Assembly (NCBI RefSeq): GCF_003144195.1
Contig: NW_020290135.1
Coordinates: 1 to 32,787, forward strand
Origin: Ceraceosorus guamensis
Lineage: Eukaryota; Basidiomycota; Exobasidiomycetes; Ceraceosorales; Ceraceosoraceae
Direction: 5' to 3'
DNA length: 32,787 nucleotides
In this document: in pieces, positions 1-8,663 of the stretch
Position numbering within the stretch: the first letter of the stretch is position 1
How the letters are laid out: every line of letters begins with the position of its first letter
Notes under the pieces: model-generated
Databases searched by the model: none
What the model was told of the DNA's origin: nothing
What the model saw: only the letters and a program-made list of their open reading frames with translations
Program-made: the position numbers and the translations under genes

Positions 1-195
1 CTCCCCCCCTCCCCTTTCATCTTGGGCTATCGCGCAGACTTTGCGGACCGCCTTCACCAAGCTCTGTACGATCAGTTTGGCAAAGACGTCAAGATCAGAA
101 GCCATCAAGCAGAGGATGGTAGCGGTGTAGGAAGCGCCATCATCGCTGCTATGACGCTCAAACGTCGTCAAGAGGGCAAGTACAATCATTGCTGA
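1..195 (+). CDS. Hexokinase/glucokinase family, C-terminal end only (5' partial)
   Basis: The frame beginning at base 1 runs to a TGA at 193-195 and contains EDGSGVGSAIIAAMT. This matches the conserved glycine-rich C-terminal segment of eukaryotic hexokinases (family pattern AEDGSGVGAA...A), part of the ATP-binding fold. It is preceded by ADRLHQALYDQFG, like the helix before that motif. Hexokinases phosphorylate glucose or other hexoses with ATP in the cytosol as the entry step of glycolysis. The first ~37 bases are very pyrimidine-rich and end in CAG (35-37), so they may be the end of an intron with the last exon starting at 38. Alternatively, coding continues to the window edge. The protein ends KYNHC. 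Most of the gene lies outside the window, so hexokinase, glucokinase and a regulatory paralogue cannot be told apart. Confidence 0.85.
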   Translation, partial: LPPSPFILGYRADFADRLHQALYDQFGKDVKIRSHQAEDGSGVGSAIIAAMTLKRRQEGKYNHC

Positions 196-1218
196 GAGAG
201 AGCGCGCACGCGGGGGGATCAGACGAGACGTAGGCTTGTCGCTCGCTTCGAAGGCGAGCTGTATGGTCCTATTCAATCCGGGAGATAGATCGCTTGTCCT
301 ACACGCTTCGAGACTGACGCGTGATGACAGTGGGCGACCTTATCTCAAAGAGCAGCGACATACGCCTCCAAGCACGTACGAGACGCAGTTTCGGCGAGGA
401 GGGGTTAGCAGTGCCCGCAGGTACTTTTTGGCTCGGTACCTCTAAAGAAGCAGACGCGGTGCTTCGGGGGGCATGGGTATATGCATTCGCGTGTGCAGGG
501 CGTAGAAAGTAGCGCTAGGTGAGGATACAAGGGGCAGGCAAGGTCGAGGCGAGCGCACGTCATTCGAAGCGAAGGGAAGTTCGGGTGGGGGAAAGAGGGA
601 GCACATGTGCCTTGACATGGCGGGTTCGCATTTCGTATTCGCCATGCTTCTAGCGATGGATGAAGCGCGGGCACGCGCACGCGCACCCCATGATTCACAC
701 CTTTCCTCCTGCCGTGCGTTCTCAGGTCGGACGTTCTTGATGCAAAAATTTCTCTCTTTCGTTGGACTTGAGCAGTGGAGCAACTCGCGACGGGTCGTGG
801 GTATGAGCATGGCACGTTCGAGGGTCGCGGATTGCGAGGGCGGGCGGGCGCATCTCGTCGCGCACGCCCCGCACGCCCCGCACGCCCGCGCGCGCGGACG
901 TTATCCGTGAGATTTGGCACGCAGACCCAACATGCGCCGTATGCGCGTATTGATGCTGGTGGAGAAGAGCGCATCTCCTACGTGTCCTCTCTGTCAGGTC
1001 AGATTTCACGATTCGACATGGGGCGGCTTGCATGGTCAGCTTTGGGAGGGAGGGGGTTATGGTACTTGCTGAGAGGAGCGAAGAGCGACGAGGGCACGAA
1101 GAGAGGGGAGCGAGTTGCGCTGAATGTGCTCCCCCCCCCCCCCCCTTCCTCAAATGATTTTCTCTCTCTCTCTCTCACTCATGAACTCTGACCGACTCTT
1201 GCACTTGCGAAGACTCAC
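196..1218. other. Intergenic region (hexokinase 3' side / Con-6 gene 3' side)
   Basis: I see no gene with support here. Open frames on both strands are low-complexity (Arg/Ala/Pro-rich) and come from GC-rich sequence such as the repeated GCACGCCCC around 860-890. Any downstream exon of the Con-6 gene on the minus strand should lie in this stretch, but I could not fix its position. A perfect 6-bp stem (GCTCGC at 241-246, GCGAGC at 254-259) lies 45 bases after the hexokinase stop and would be in its 3' untranslated region. Confidence 0.5.
1131..1176. repeat. Poly-C tract (15 C) followed by (TC)8
   Basis: Fifteen consecutive C at 1131-1145, then eight TC units at 1161-1176. Both are simple sequence just downstream (minus-strand sense) of the Con-6 exon. 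If the intron starting at 1218 is real, the CT tract lies inside it. Confidence 0.9.
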
Positions 1219-1347
1219 CATGAGCAACTGTTTGCGCGCGTGGCTCCTACCGGCGCTGGTGGTGGAGGGATTGTTGAGAGCGGATCTCCATCCTGCCAAT
1301 TGACGATCCTTGTCGATCTTGCGCTTGTGAGATCTGTACTTTGCCAT
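1219..1347 (-). CDS. Conidiation-specific protein 6 (Con-6) domain protein, first exon
   Basis: The minus strand reads MAKYRSHKRKIDKDRQLAG and then SALNNPSTTSAGRSHARKQL. The core resembles the Con-6 repeat of fungi (consensus roughly RVAxGxKAxLxNPNVSEEAKxxAxxxL): a G, an NP, a ST/S pair and an A/R-rich helix in the right order and spacing. Con-6 proteins are small hydrophilic proteins, often abundant in spores or stress; their biochemical role is unknown. The start is strong: the ATG at 1347-1345 is preceded by AAACAAAACA and followed by G. A GTGAGT donor (1218-1213) follows codon 43 in phase 0. Candidate acceptors downstream give short tails of 3 to about 30 residues; I cannot choose between them. 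The call rests on a single short domain. Confidence 0.5.
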
Positions 1348-1715
1348 TGTTTTGTTTCCCCCCCCGCGCGCGCGCGCAAAGTCTGAGCAGGATGTAGCTG
1401 GGAAGGGGTTCTAGAGCAGGCGGGCGGGCGGCAATGGCAGCGTGATGGTGGAGAACATGAAGGTGGGTTTTCATTGTGCGATGTGTATATGTGCTTGCGC
1501 GTGAGTCAAGTCTGAGCACGCACGCACGCACGCACGCTGCTCATGCTGAGGTCTATTCGATCGACTTTGCCTGATTGCATGCGAACCTCCACATCGTTCG
1601 TGATGATTGCCGATTCAGCAGCAGCAGCAGCAGCAGCGTGCAGCTTTCCGTGAAGCTATAGGCTAGGCTCTTGCAAAGTCCTGCCGGCGGGCTGCTGATA
1701 TACTCACAACTCATA

Positions 1716-1766
1716 CTCGCACTCGCACTCACACTCACACTCACACTCACACTCACACTCACACTC
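1716..1766. repeat. Hexanucleotide microsatellite (ACTCAC)n
   Basis: About eight near-perfect copies of ACTCAC/ACTCGC in tandem; the first copies are the ACTCGC variant and the rest ACTCAC. It lies in the intergenic region upstream of both flanking genes. Confidence 0.9.
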
Positions 1767-2208
1767 GTGACTGTACTCGCGCGATGTGTTGTTGGATGCT
1801 TACCTCAAGCGAGCTATGTATACTCACGGACTGTACGCATGCCGCAAATAGCAATTAGTGATCGTCATCACTCACGACTGCTTACCCGCTCTGCTGCTGC
1901 TTAATTGCTGCATTCAGATTCTGCTGCAGCGGCTGGGGCACAGGGGGAGAAGCGCAGCCATGATGCTCTGCTCCGCCCCGCTCTGGTCGTCTGCTCATCG
2001 ATCGATCATGCTGACCTTTCTGAATGGATGCGCTGCCTGCTGTTGTTGTTAACTCTGACCGGGGCATGCATGGAGCAACCCACGACTCAACTGTTCGACG
2101 CTAAGCGCCTATACCAGTTCTCATTGTGATTCTGATTCACGTTTGTATGTCGGATGAGCCGCGCGCCCAAAAGTCCGCGTCGCGCCGCATGCAGGGATCG
2201 ATCGAACC

Positions 2209-2244
2209 CATCCATCCATCCATCCATCCATCCATCCATCCATC
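2209..2244. repeat. Tetranucleotide microsatellite (CATC)9
   Basis: Nine perfect CATC units, about 350 bases before the start codon of the membrane-protein gene, so probably in its promoter or 5' leader. Confidence 0.95.
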
Positions 2245-2292
2245 AGCAGCTCACTTCACTGCGCGCGCCTGTCCGTCCGTACATTCAAGTAT

Positions 2293-2300
2293 TCACGTGA
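2293..2300. promoter_or_regulatory. Palindromic E-box TCACGTGA
   Basis: An exact TCACGTGA palindrome, the kind of site bound by fungal bHLH factors of the Cbf1 type. The same 8-mer occurs in the upstream regions at 19917-19924 and 25846-25853. Regulatory function is inferred from motif identity and position only. Confidence 0.35.
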
Positions 2301-2590
2301 TTCGCGACTTCAGGCGATCCGCGTCGGGGGTACGGTCACGTGCTCAAACAGGTAAGAAGAACATCACGCACCGGCTCATATGGGACACGTTTTCACGAGC
2401 TTTCACACAAATATTTGTTACCAATGCCCTCGACGCTCGAGCTATCGTCAGCACCACCGCGCACACTCAAGAGTCAAGTTTCGCCGCTTGGGCAAGACCG
2501 CGCCATTTCACATTGCAAATCGAGGATTGCGGTACATCGAAATCGAAGTCACCATCGACTTGTACTCACGTCTGCTGCGCTTGATTCGTG

Positions 2591-3865
2591 ATGCGGCTCA
2601 GCGAGAGCAGCTGGTCATCGAGCGCGAGCGGGCTGCTCGTAGCGCTCAGTAGTCCCAGCTTGCTCATCTTGTGGACCTATCTGGCTACGTGCGCAGCGCT
2701 GCTGGGGTGGGTGTACAGCAAGGCTTCGTCTGCGTCTGGCGTGTCCAGCAAGCGTTCACCGCTGTGGAAGGCGGGTAGCCTGCTCTCGCTGGCTTCCACG
2801 TGGTACTTGTGAGTGCTCACGCGCCGCTATAGAGGCTTCCAACGAGCGCATACACGCGATTGTTGAACACAGCTCGAATTTCACCTTAGCATGCTCGCAT
2901 TTCTACGCTATTCATACGTAGACTATGTGAATAGCAGCCGCACGCTCGAGGCATCCACCTTGCGACGCCTCAAGGATTGGCTGGACAATACGCGTCTGTT
3001 CGAACAAGCTTGGCTAAGGGTGGTGCAAGGTCCCCGCGAATGGTGGTTCTCCTCCGAAATTTGCGTCATCACGACAGGTGCTTGGACATTGTGGATAAGA
3101 GCGAGGCGTGAGTGTGCGCTCCTCTTCTTCTCGCTGCTTGCTCGAACTGCGAAAGCTAAAGACTGCGCATCCTGGGTGTCCGCATGTATGCGCGTAGAGC
3201 GCCAAGGCAAGCTCAGGTATGCTGCCGCGTACATGATTCTGGGTCAGATCGTAGCCATCAGCGTCGCTGCTGCCCTTTCCTTCCTCGCCGTAGCCGAGGA
3301 TACTACAGACGCAAGTACAAGCCCATCAGACGACTCTAGCTCTTCCAGCGCACCTGGAAAGGGGAGACGCCCTCAAGACAAGAGGCAGACCAGCGCAGCA
3401 AGCGGGGTGCTGCTTTTGGAATTGGTCTTCTTTGCGGCTGGGGCATGGGCAGTGTCTTCGCCTCCTCGAGACTTGCTGCAGATCCTCACCATGCACGTCT
3501 TTCCTCTTTTTCTCGTCCTTTTACCTCCAAGCGACGCACCTCACTTTACGTTTCTCGCCATGGGTCTGAGCATCTACGCTGCCGCTTTGCGCATTCGAAA
3601 TACGTTGGCAGTGTTAACGACGCTTCAAGCACAAGAGACGTTCATCGAAGCGCTCTGGAACACTTTTTGGGCGCATCCTGCTCAAGGAAGCATCTCTTCG
3701 GACCATGTCGCCGTCTCTCTGCTCGTCAGCTCTCGCATACTCTTGGAGTGTTCGAGCTCGAGCACAATACGCGCAAATTGGTCAGGCATAGCGTTAGCTA
3801 GCCTCACGCCGCTACTTTGTCCAGCTTGTACACTCGCCGCATGGGTCGCCATTACTCATGGGTAG
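2591..3865 (+). CDS. Multi-pass membrane protein of unknown function
   Basis: Model: 2591-2808, 2890-3107, 3198-3865, giving 367 residues. Intron 1 (GTGAGT at 2809, TAG at 2888-2889) is required to join the frames, producing ...ASTWYF-MLAFLRYSY.... Intron 2 (GTGAGT at 3108, TAG at 3196-3197) is 90 nt, a multiple of three without a stop, so a retained form of 397 residues would also be open. I favour splicing because it removes a Cys-rich insert between two hydrophobic stretches. Hydrophobic segments begin near residues 16, 34, 62, 122 and 150 and recur through the C-terminal third, suggesting 7-9 membrane passes. A Ser/Asp/Lys-rich hydrophilic loop (about 185-215) splits the protein. The start ATG has G at -3. 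I do not recognise the family. It could be an ER or vacuolar membrane protein, which is inference from topology only. Confidence 0.7.
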
Positions 3866-5652
3866 ATCGCTAGCGGCGTGGCAGACCGATCTGCCAAAGC
3901 TGATCGCGTACCCGCCCCATCTGCTCGCCCGCTACCTTGGTCTGGCGGGTCCGAAGCCTGCCTAAATTTGCGGCCCCCGCGCCACTGATCAACGCGGTCC
4001 GACTTCTTTCTGACCCTTGCCCGCAATGGGGCGAATGATTTGTGGCGGGGCGTTTTTTGCAAGATCCGCTCTCTGGCCTGCGTCATTCGACACTCGGCTT
4101 GCGTGCTCTTCAATTTGACGTTTGATTGAGCTCGCCCGGCCGCCATCACGTCAAACTCACCAGCGCTCGACCTTGGAAGGAGATCATGGTTCGGCGTTAT
4201 GGACGCCATCCCATCAAAATTTTTACCTACACTACTGAGAGGTATGATCACGCAAGGAGAACCTTTGAGGCGACTCCGTCCATCTTTTCATAACGAATGG
4301 GATCGCATCACGTTTGCTGATTGCACGTCGTCCGAAAGAATTCCGAACGAGAGCTTCGTTGACTTGCCAGGCTTCGCATGCCGTCTTGGCCCTGAACGAG
4401 TCGATCCCAGGGCGGCTGCCACCCACGACGATGCCAGGCAGTGCCACCTCACATCAAAGAAGACCTCATCATGCAAATGAGCATGGGTAATCCTAGGGAG
4501 TGTGAAATTCACACTGTAGTAGAGTGTCTCATTGAGACGCCTGCCACACTTGCTGTGCCACACAATCGATCTTCGCTGTCCGGTATTGCCAGCACAGTGC
4601 CTGTGATCTGCGGGACATCTCAGCCGTTGCACGCCACGCGATCCCGCTCGTTAGGGGAGCCTTGCAAAGTTTACACGAGGCACGCCGCGCAAAAGCGTGC
4701 CAAGTCCTACGAGCATCTTGCAGTCTGTCTCAACATTTTTTTGCGCAAAATGTGACAGACGTCGGTCATGCCCGGTGGTGGCACAAGTTCTAGAAGCAGC
4801 ATCATGAAGGCGTCTGATTGAGCAGCACGACACGGCCAGCGAACGCATCGCGCCACGACTGTTCATCTCAACTTGCGCGATCTTTGAGTCAAGATCGGAA
4901 AGGCTCCGCACTCTAGACTCGTATCCGCACCCGGACCGACACTTGTTCCCTTGAACCTGGGCATTGCTTCGTGAAGTGCAGGGTCAAACGCGCGGTGTGA
5001 AGCACGACGAGAATCACCGGCATGGCGTGATCAGTCTTGGAGATTGAATTGAACGGGAACATGACATCCACACTGTGCATCTTTGAGCCCTACTTGGGTC
5101 CCCCCCTTCCCGCCGCTTCGGTCCCGTTGCGCGGACCGACGTTCGGCCTTTCGCGCATCAGCAATAGAAGAGCAGGACTTGGCACTTCCGAAGCATGGCA
5201 AGCCATCCGCGCTCTTTCCCGCTCGCATTCGCGCCGCTGGGATGGATTGCTGCAAGATGATGGATGGAGAGCCGCTGGCGGTATGACGTGCGCAGCATAC
5301 CACCACCCCAGTACCGAGTCTTGCGCGCGCCTGCCTCTACGACTTTTGAGTGCAACGTTGCCACTTTTCGGGGAAGGCAGTCTTGCGCGTACTGCCTCGA
5401 AGCCTCGTGCTTTTCAGAACGATGGTCAAATAGAACGAGCCTTCTTCGAAGAGATGCAGCCCTCCCGAATCGTATTCATTCTTGAGCTGCTTGCTTCATG
5501 CACTCGAAAGTGAAACTCGAACGGCAGGCTCCGTCAAGGCTTTCAAAGAAGAGGGACCTTTCAACCAAGGTTCTATGCTCAAATTCCGCACAGAGCTTCT
5601 TCAACAAGTGCCTCAAGGCTGGTCCTTGTCCACCCCATCTTTCTCCGCAAAA
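3866..5652. other. 1.8-kb region without a recognisable gene
   Basis: Between the membrane-protein gene and the secreted-protein gene I find only short open frames on both strands, with no recognisable domain, no convincing signal peptide and no chain of splice sites. Two adjacent odd palindromes, TGTGAA-A-TTCACA (4501-4513) and GTCTCA-T-TGAGAC (4526-4538), are the only structured elements I noticed. A lineage-specific gene or noncoding transcript cannot be excluded. Confidence 0.5.
4501..4538. repeat. Two adjacent perfect 13-bp palindromes
   Basis: TGTGAAATTCACA (4501-4513) and GTCTCATTGAGAC (4526-4538) each have 6-bp perfect arms around one central base and are separated by 12 bases. Each could be a binding site for a dimeric regulator. 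Nothing else in the sequence says what they do. Confidence 0.6.
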
Positions 5653-6464
5653 ATGAGAATCGTCTCTTGCGCTCTCTGCGCATGCGTAATCATGGCATTG
5701 AGCGACGCGTGCTTCGCTTCACCCCTCTTACGGTGCGTCGTGCAGACTTTTTCAAACAATTGCGAACTCGAGATCGCCTCGTGAGAGGAAAGACAAACAC
5801 GAATTGACGCATGCATTCTGATCTGGTTCACTTTGCCCGGCTCGCGCGGCTTCCCAAAAGCAACAAGTACGGCAACGAAATCTTTGTGAGTTTCTCTTTG
5901 GTGCGTGCCCCCGCGCAATTTTTTGGTCCTTGCTTGCTGATTCGAAATCAGCTAACCCTGGCACGTTGCTGCCATCTCCCATAATGATGGCATGCCCATC
6001 CACCAGACCTCTGCCGCCCCGAACCGCGTCCACTTTACAAGATCTTCGGACCGAGTGCTGTTGCACGTCTTTGATCGCAAAGAGGGAGGCGAGAGCGGGG
6101 TGTTCAGAATGTACAATGGCGACCTGTCCACAGACTTCAATCCTCGTCCAATCTGGCCCAAGATTGTGAGTAGGATATTGCTCGACCAACGTTTTCTCGG
6201 TATCTCTTTCCCGGGCACTCTGTGGGGGTTGGGCTTCCAATAGGACCGTGGGGATGCAGCCGAACAGCAATGGCTGATCACGAACATAACGATCTCGCTC
6301 TGCAGTGGAACGACGTGACTACGCCAGGCCGATATGCGATCCATGGACCTGGACACAAAGAAGGAGAACGCATCCATTGGGACCATGCGCAAGGACAGTG
6401 GGTGACGACTCGAGAGGAGGAAGCAGCTCTCTTGAAGAGGATTGCCTCTCTCCGGACGCATTAG
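5653..6464 (+). CDS. Small secreted protein, 140 aa (effector-type candidate)
   Basis: Four exons: 5653-5732, 5861-5885, 6007-6165, 6306-6464. Donors are GTGCGT (5733), GTGAGT (5886) and GTGAGT (6166); acceptors end AAAAG, CCACCAG and CTCTGCAG; phases match at each junction (2/1, 0, 0). Introns 2 and 3 have branch-like CTAAC and CTGAT. The product starts MRIVSCALCACVIMALSDA, a short basic start plus a hydrophobic core with small residues, so a signal peptide with cleavage near residue 22. The mature part (about 118 residues) is hydrophilic, lacks cysteines and is rich in Arg, His, Trp and Gly, with RVLLHVFDRKEGGE, FNPRPIWPKI and GRYAIHGPGHKEGER. The C-terminal 25 residues look helical. I recognise no family. 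A secreted effector or small extracellular protein of a plant-associated fungus is plausible. The 25-nt second exon makes this gene easy for automatic predictors to miss. Confidence 0.65.
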
Positions 6465-6896
6465 AGAAGGGCGTTGCCGCAGCCAGGCGCTCGTTTGGCG
6501 TGACGATCGATCTCCCAAAGCATCCAGCTGACGCCGTCCGCCTTCGACATTGTCTAATGGCGAACGGCAAGAGGTGGTGATTGTGACTCGTCTTGCAGAG
6601 CTATCGAGACCGCAGGTCCCAAAGTGGCCGTGCATGACGCACCAGTAAGCTGATTCCAGACCAAGCTAGTGATCGGGCAACACGTTGCCTCGAATCGGTG
6701 CAAGCAATCATTTGTGCTTTCAAGGGACAATGGACGATCCGTGTGAAAGGCCCGCTCGTGAGACTCGTGTCCCTGAAGAGTTGACTTGAAAGAGGCCTAT
6801 AGTGAATGCGCTGCTGCGTGGTTCCAAACTTTTTCTAAGCGCGCCAAGGCGCTTTCTGTGGCTCAGTGCTCAAGCGACGCGCCTGCATCGCACCCT
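6465..6896. other. Convergent intergenic region
   Basis: About 430 bases between the stop of the secreted-protein gene and the stop of the Lys/Arg-rich gene on the other strand. It should hold both 3' ends. I see no gene in it. Confidence 0.6.
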
Positions 6897-7688
6897 CTAA
6901 GCAAAAGAGACGCTCTTTCGCTTTGGTAGCTGCGCTTTGGCAGAGCTTGGCAGTGCACTGTCCATCTCCGACTGCTCTGACGATCTCGTCGAGTCTGCGG
7001 CGTGGGTCGCGCGCTGGGCCAGCGCAGCGTTGGTCCTTCTGGCCGCCTTTCTAGCTCTGGCTTTCGCCCTCTGTTCCTCGATCAGGTTGCGCTTAGTCGC
7101 TGTCTTGGACAAGATGATGGCCTTTGGTGGCGATGCAAGCGGCGCATCTTTGTGATGCCCCACGCACTCATCTGCACTGCCCTTCTTGCCAGTCGGAGCA
7201 GGTACGCTCTGCCCACCTAGACTGCCAGCATCACGACCATCGCTGCTGCTCTTCCTCCTCCTCCTCTTCTCCTTTTTGAAAGCTGCGCTCTCCTTGTTCT
7301 TCCTCAACCTCGCTTCCTCCTTTGCCTCTGACAACTTTGCAATGTCCAAGCCCAACTGGGCCAAGTGAGAAGCTCCCATGCTCTCCGGAAAGCTCTTTGT
7401 GCGCTTCTTGCCCTGCTCGAGCATTGGCGATGCGTCCTTCTCTTTGCTCGGATCTTCGGCACGACCTACGGGCTTCGTAAGGTCCTGCTCGTGCACCGAG
7501 CCTGTTCCATGACGAACCTCCTTGCCTGCTCCTGCGCCCGCGCCTCTTGCCCCACCTGGTCGAGGTGCATTCAATCTGTTGCGCTTCTCTGCCTGCTGTG
7601 CCCGCTTCACATTCTCAGACTTTGCGCTGCTGCTGGAGCTCTTCTTGCGCTTGTGACCCGGCAAGGGACCTTTGGGCAGACCGACCAT
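6897..7688 (-). CDS. Lys/Arg-rich hypothetical protein, probably nuclear or nucleolar
   Basis: A single open frame of 263 residues with no intron needed. It begins MVGLPKGPLPGHKRKKSSSS and ends PKRKSVSFA. It is strongly basic, with bipartite basic clusters near residues 13-16, around 135-150 (KKEKRRRRK) and 215-225 (RAKARARKAARR), separated by Ser/Gly/Ala-rich low-complexity stretches. A helix-forming segment (LAQLGLDIAKLSEAKEEARLRKNKE) lies near the middle. This composition is common in ribosome-biogenesis and chromatin-associated proteins, and the basic runs would act as nuclear localisation signals. I recognise no named domain. The start ATG has GG before it (G at -3) and G at +4. It lies divergent from nothing: its upstream neighbour, the SIR2-like gene, is transcribed in the same direction. 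Confidence 0.6.
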   Translation of the reverse strand: MVGLPKGPLPGHKRKKSSSSSAKSENVKRAQQAEKRNRLNAPRPGGARGAGAGAGKEVRHGTGSVHEQDLTKPVGRAEDPSKEKDASPMLEQGKKRTKSFPESMGASHLAQLGLDIAKLSEAKEEARLRKNKESAAFKKEKRRRRKSSSDGRDAGSLGGQSVPAPTGKKGSADECVGHHKDAPLASPPKAIILSKTATKRNLIEEQRAKARARKAARRTNAALAQRATHAADSTRSSEQSEMDSALPSSAKAQLPKRKSVSFA

Positions 7689-8663
7689 TCCACGCTGCGC
7701 GGCGCTGCTGATCGACTGCTGCTAGATGACGCTGTTGCGGCACAGCACAAAGAGAAAGAGGATCGTGCGAAGACTCTGCTGACCAACTTTCTGACCAGCA
7801 GGGCGCCGTCTTGTAGTCGTGAGTCTGGATCACGAGATCTCAGATCCGTGCATGTATGTCGAATCTCGTCGTTGAGATCGCTCGGCTCTGACCGTATGAT
7901 GAACGAGGTCACGATCATTGTGATTCCTTGATTCAAGGTTGTGATTCCAGATCCTTGATGAACCATGACTTTGCACGGCGACTTCACGCATGTAGCAGCA
8001 GCAGGGTACGTACGTCATGCGCGTGCCCGCCGAAGAATTTTAGGTTCGGAGGCGGGGTCGGACACAACACGTGATCCTCGACGCGTGAGCTCGTTTCTTA
8101 AGCACGACATCAAAATCTTTCGAGGTTGTTGTGCCTGTTCAGGAGTCGAGTCTCAGATCGGGGCGGCTCATTGCTCAGACCTCACTCGCGACGCACAGCT
8201 TCGTCCGAGAGCGCTACCCTTGATCCGGATGCGCCTTGTGCTTCGCTCTTTGACCTCTCAGCTCAGCCCGACGGTCGCTGCAACAAATGACATTCGTGTA
8301 GGGAGACTTGTACGTATGTTTGCTTTGAGTTTTTGAGCGATGCCAGCATCAGTAAGACTTGCAAAGTGTTAGGTGGCGCATCTAGCGCTCGTATAGACGG
8401 GGAAAATTGGAGATCGATGACAAAATGGATGCGAGACATGATAACTTTGTTGGTTGGTAGGATGAAGGATGAAGAATGAAGCCGAACGCAAGAGCTACAG
8501 TAGCTGTGACGTGAACAATGTGCAAAGTGACGAGACTGGACCAGACGATAAGACAAGACGCACGGAAACGGGAAGGAGACGAGACGAGGCAGGAGAATGG
8601 AAAGCGAAACGGGACGAGCGAATGCTACAACCTTCAAGGCAGAGCGTGAGAGCATTCCTAGGA
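7689..8663. other. Intergenic region between the Lys/Arg-rich gene and the SIR2-like gene
   Basis: Roughly 975 bases containing the 3' end of the SIR2-like gene and the promoter of the downstream minus-strand gene. It carries a copy of the dispersed GATTC/CTTGATT-type element around 7918-7960 (ATTCCTTGATTCAAGG, then GTGATTCCAGATCCTTGAT) and an ACACGTGATC box near 8068. Open frames here are short and unconvincing. Confidence 0.5.

Larger units (their letters stand above)
1348..2590. other. Divergent intergenic region with a microsatellite cluster
   Basis: This separates the Con-6 gene (leftward) from the membrane-protein gene (rightward) and should hold both promoters. It contains (GC)n at 1365-1377, (CACG)5 at 1517-1537, (CAG)7 at 1617-1637, a CACTCA hexamer array at about 1716-1766 and (CATC)9 at 2209-2244. 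A palindromic E-box TCACGTGA lies at 2293-2300. Long open frames over the arrays encode only Leu-Thr or Ser-Val repeats and are artefacts. I see no credible gene. Confidence 0.6.

Noticed and set aside
241-259. GCTCGC/GCGAGC hairpin after the hexokinase stop as a terminator
   Set aside because: Eukaryotic genes do not use intrinsic hairpin terminators; a 6-bp stem is common in GC-rich DNA.
405-974. 189-codon open frame on the minus strand
   Set aside because: Low-complexity Arg/Ala/Pro-rich product from GC-rich repeats, no domain, overlapped by equally long frames in other phases.
1553-1904. Open frames over the CACTCA array (Leu-Thr and Ser-Val repeats)
   Set aside because: Direct translation of a microsatellite; no start context, domain or splice logic.
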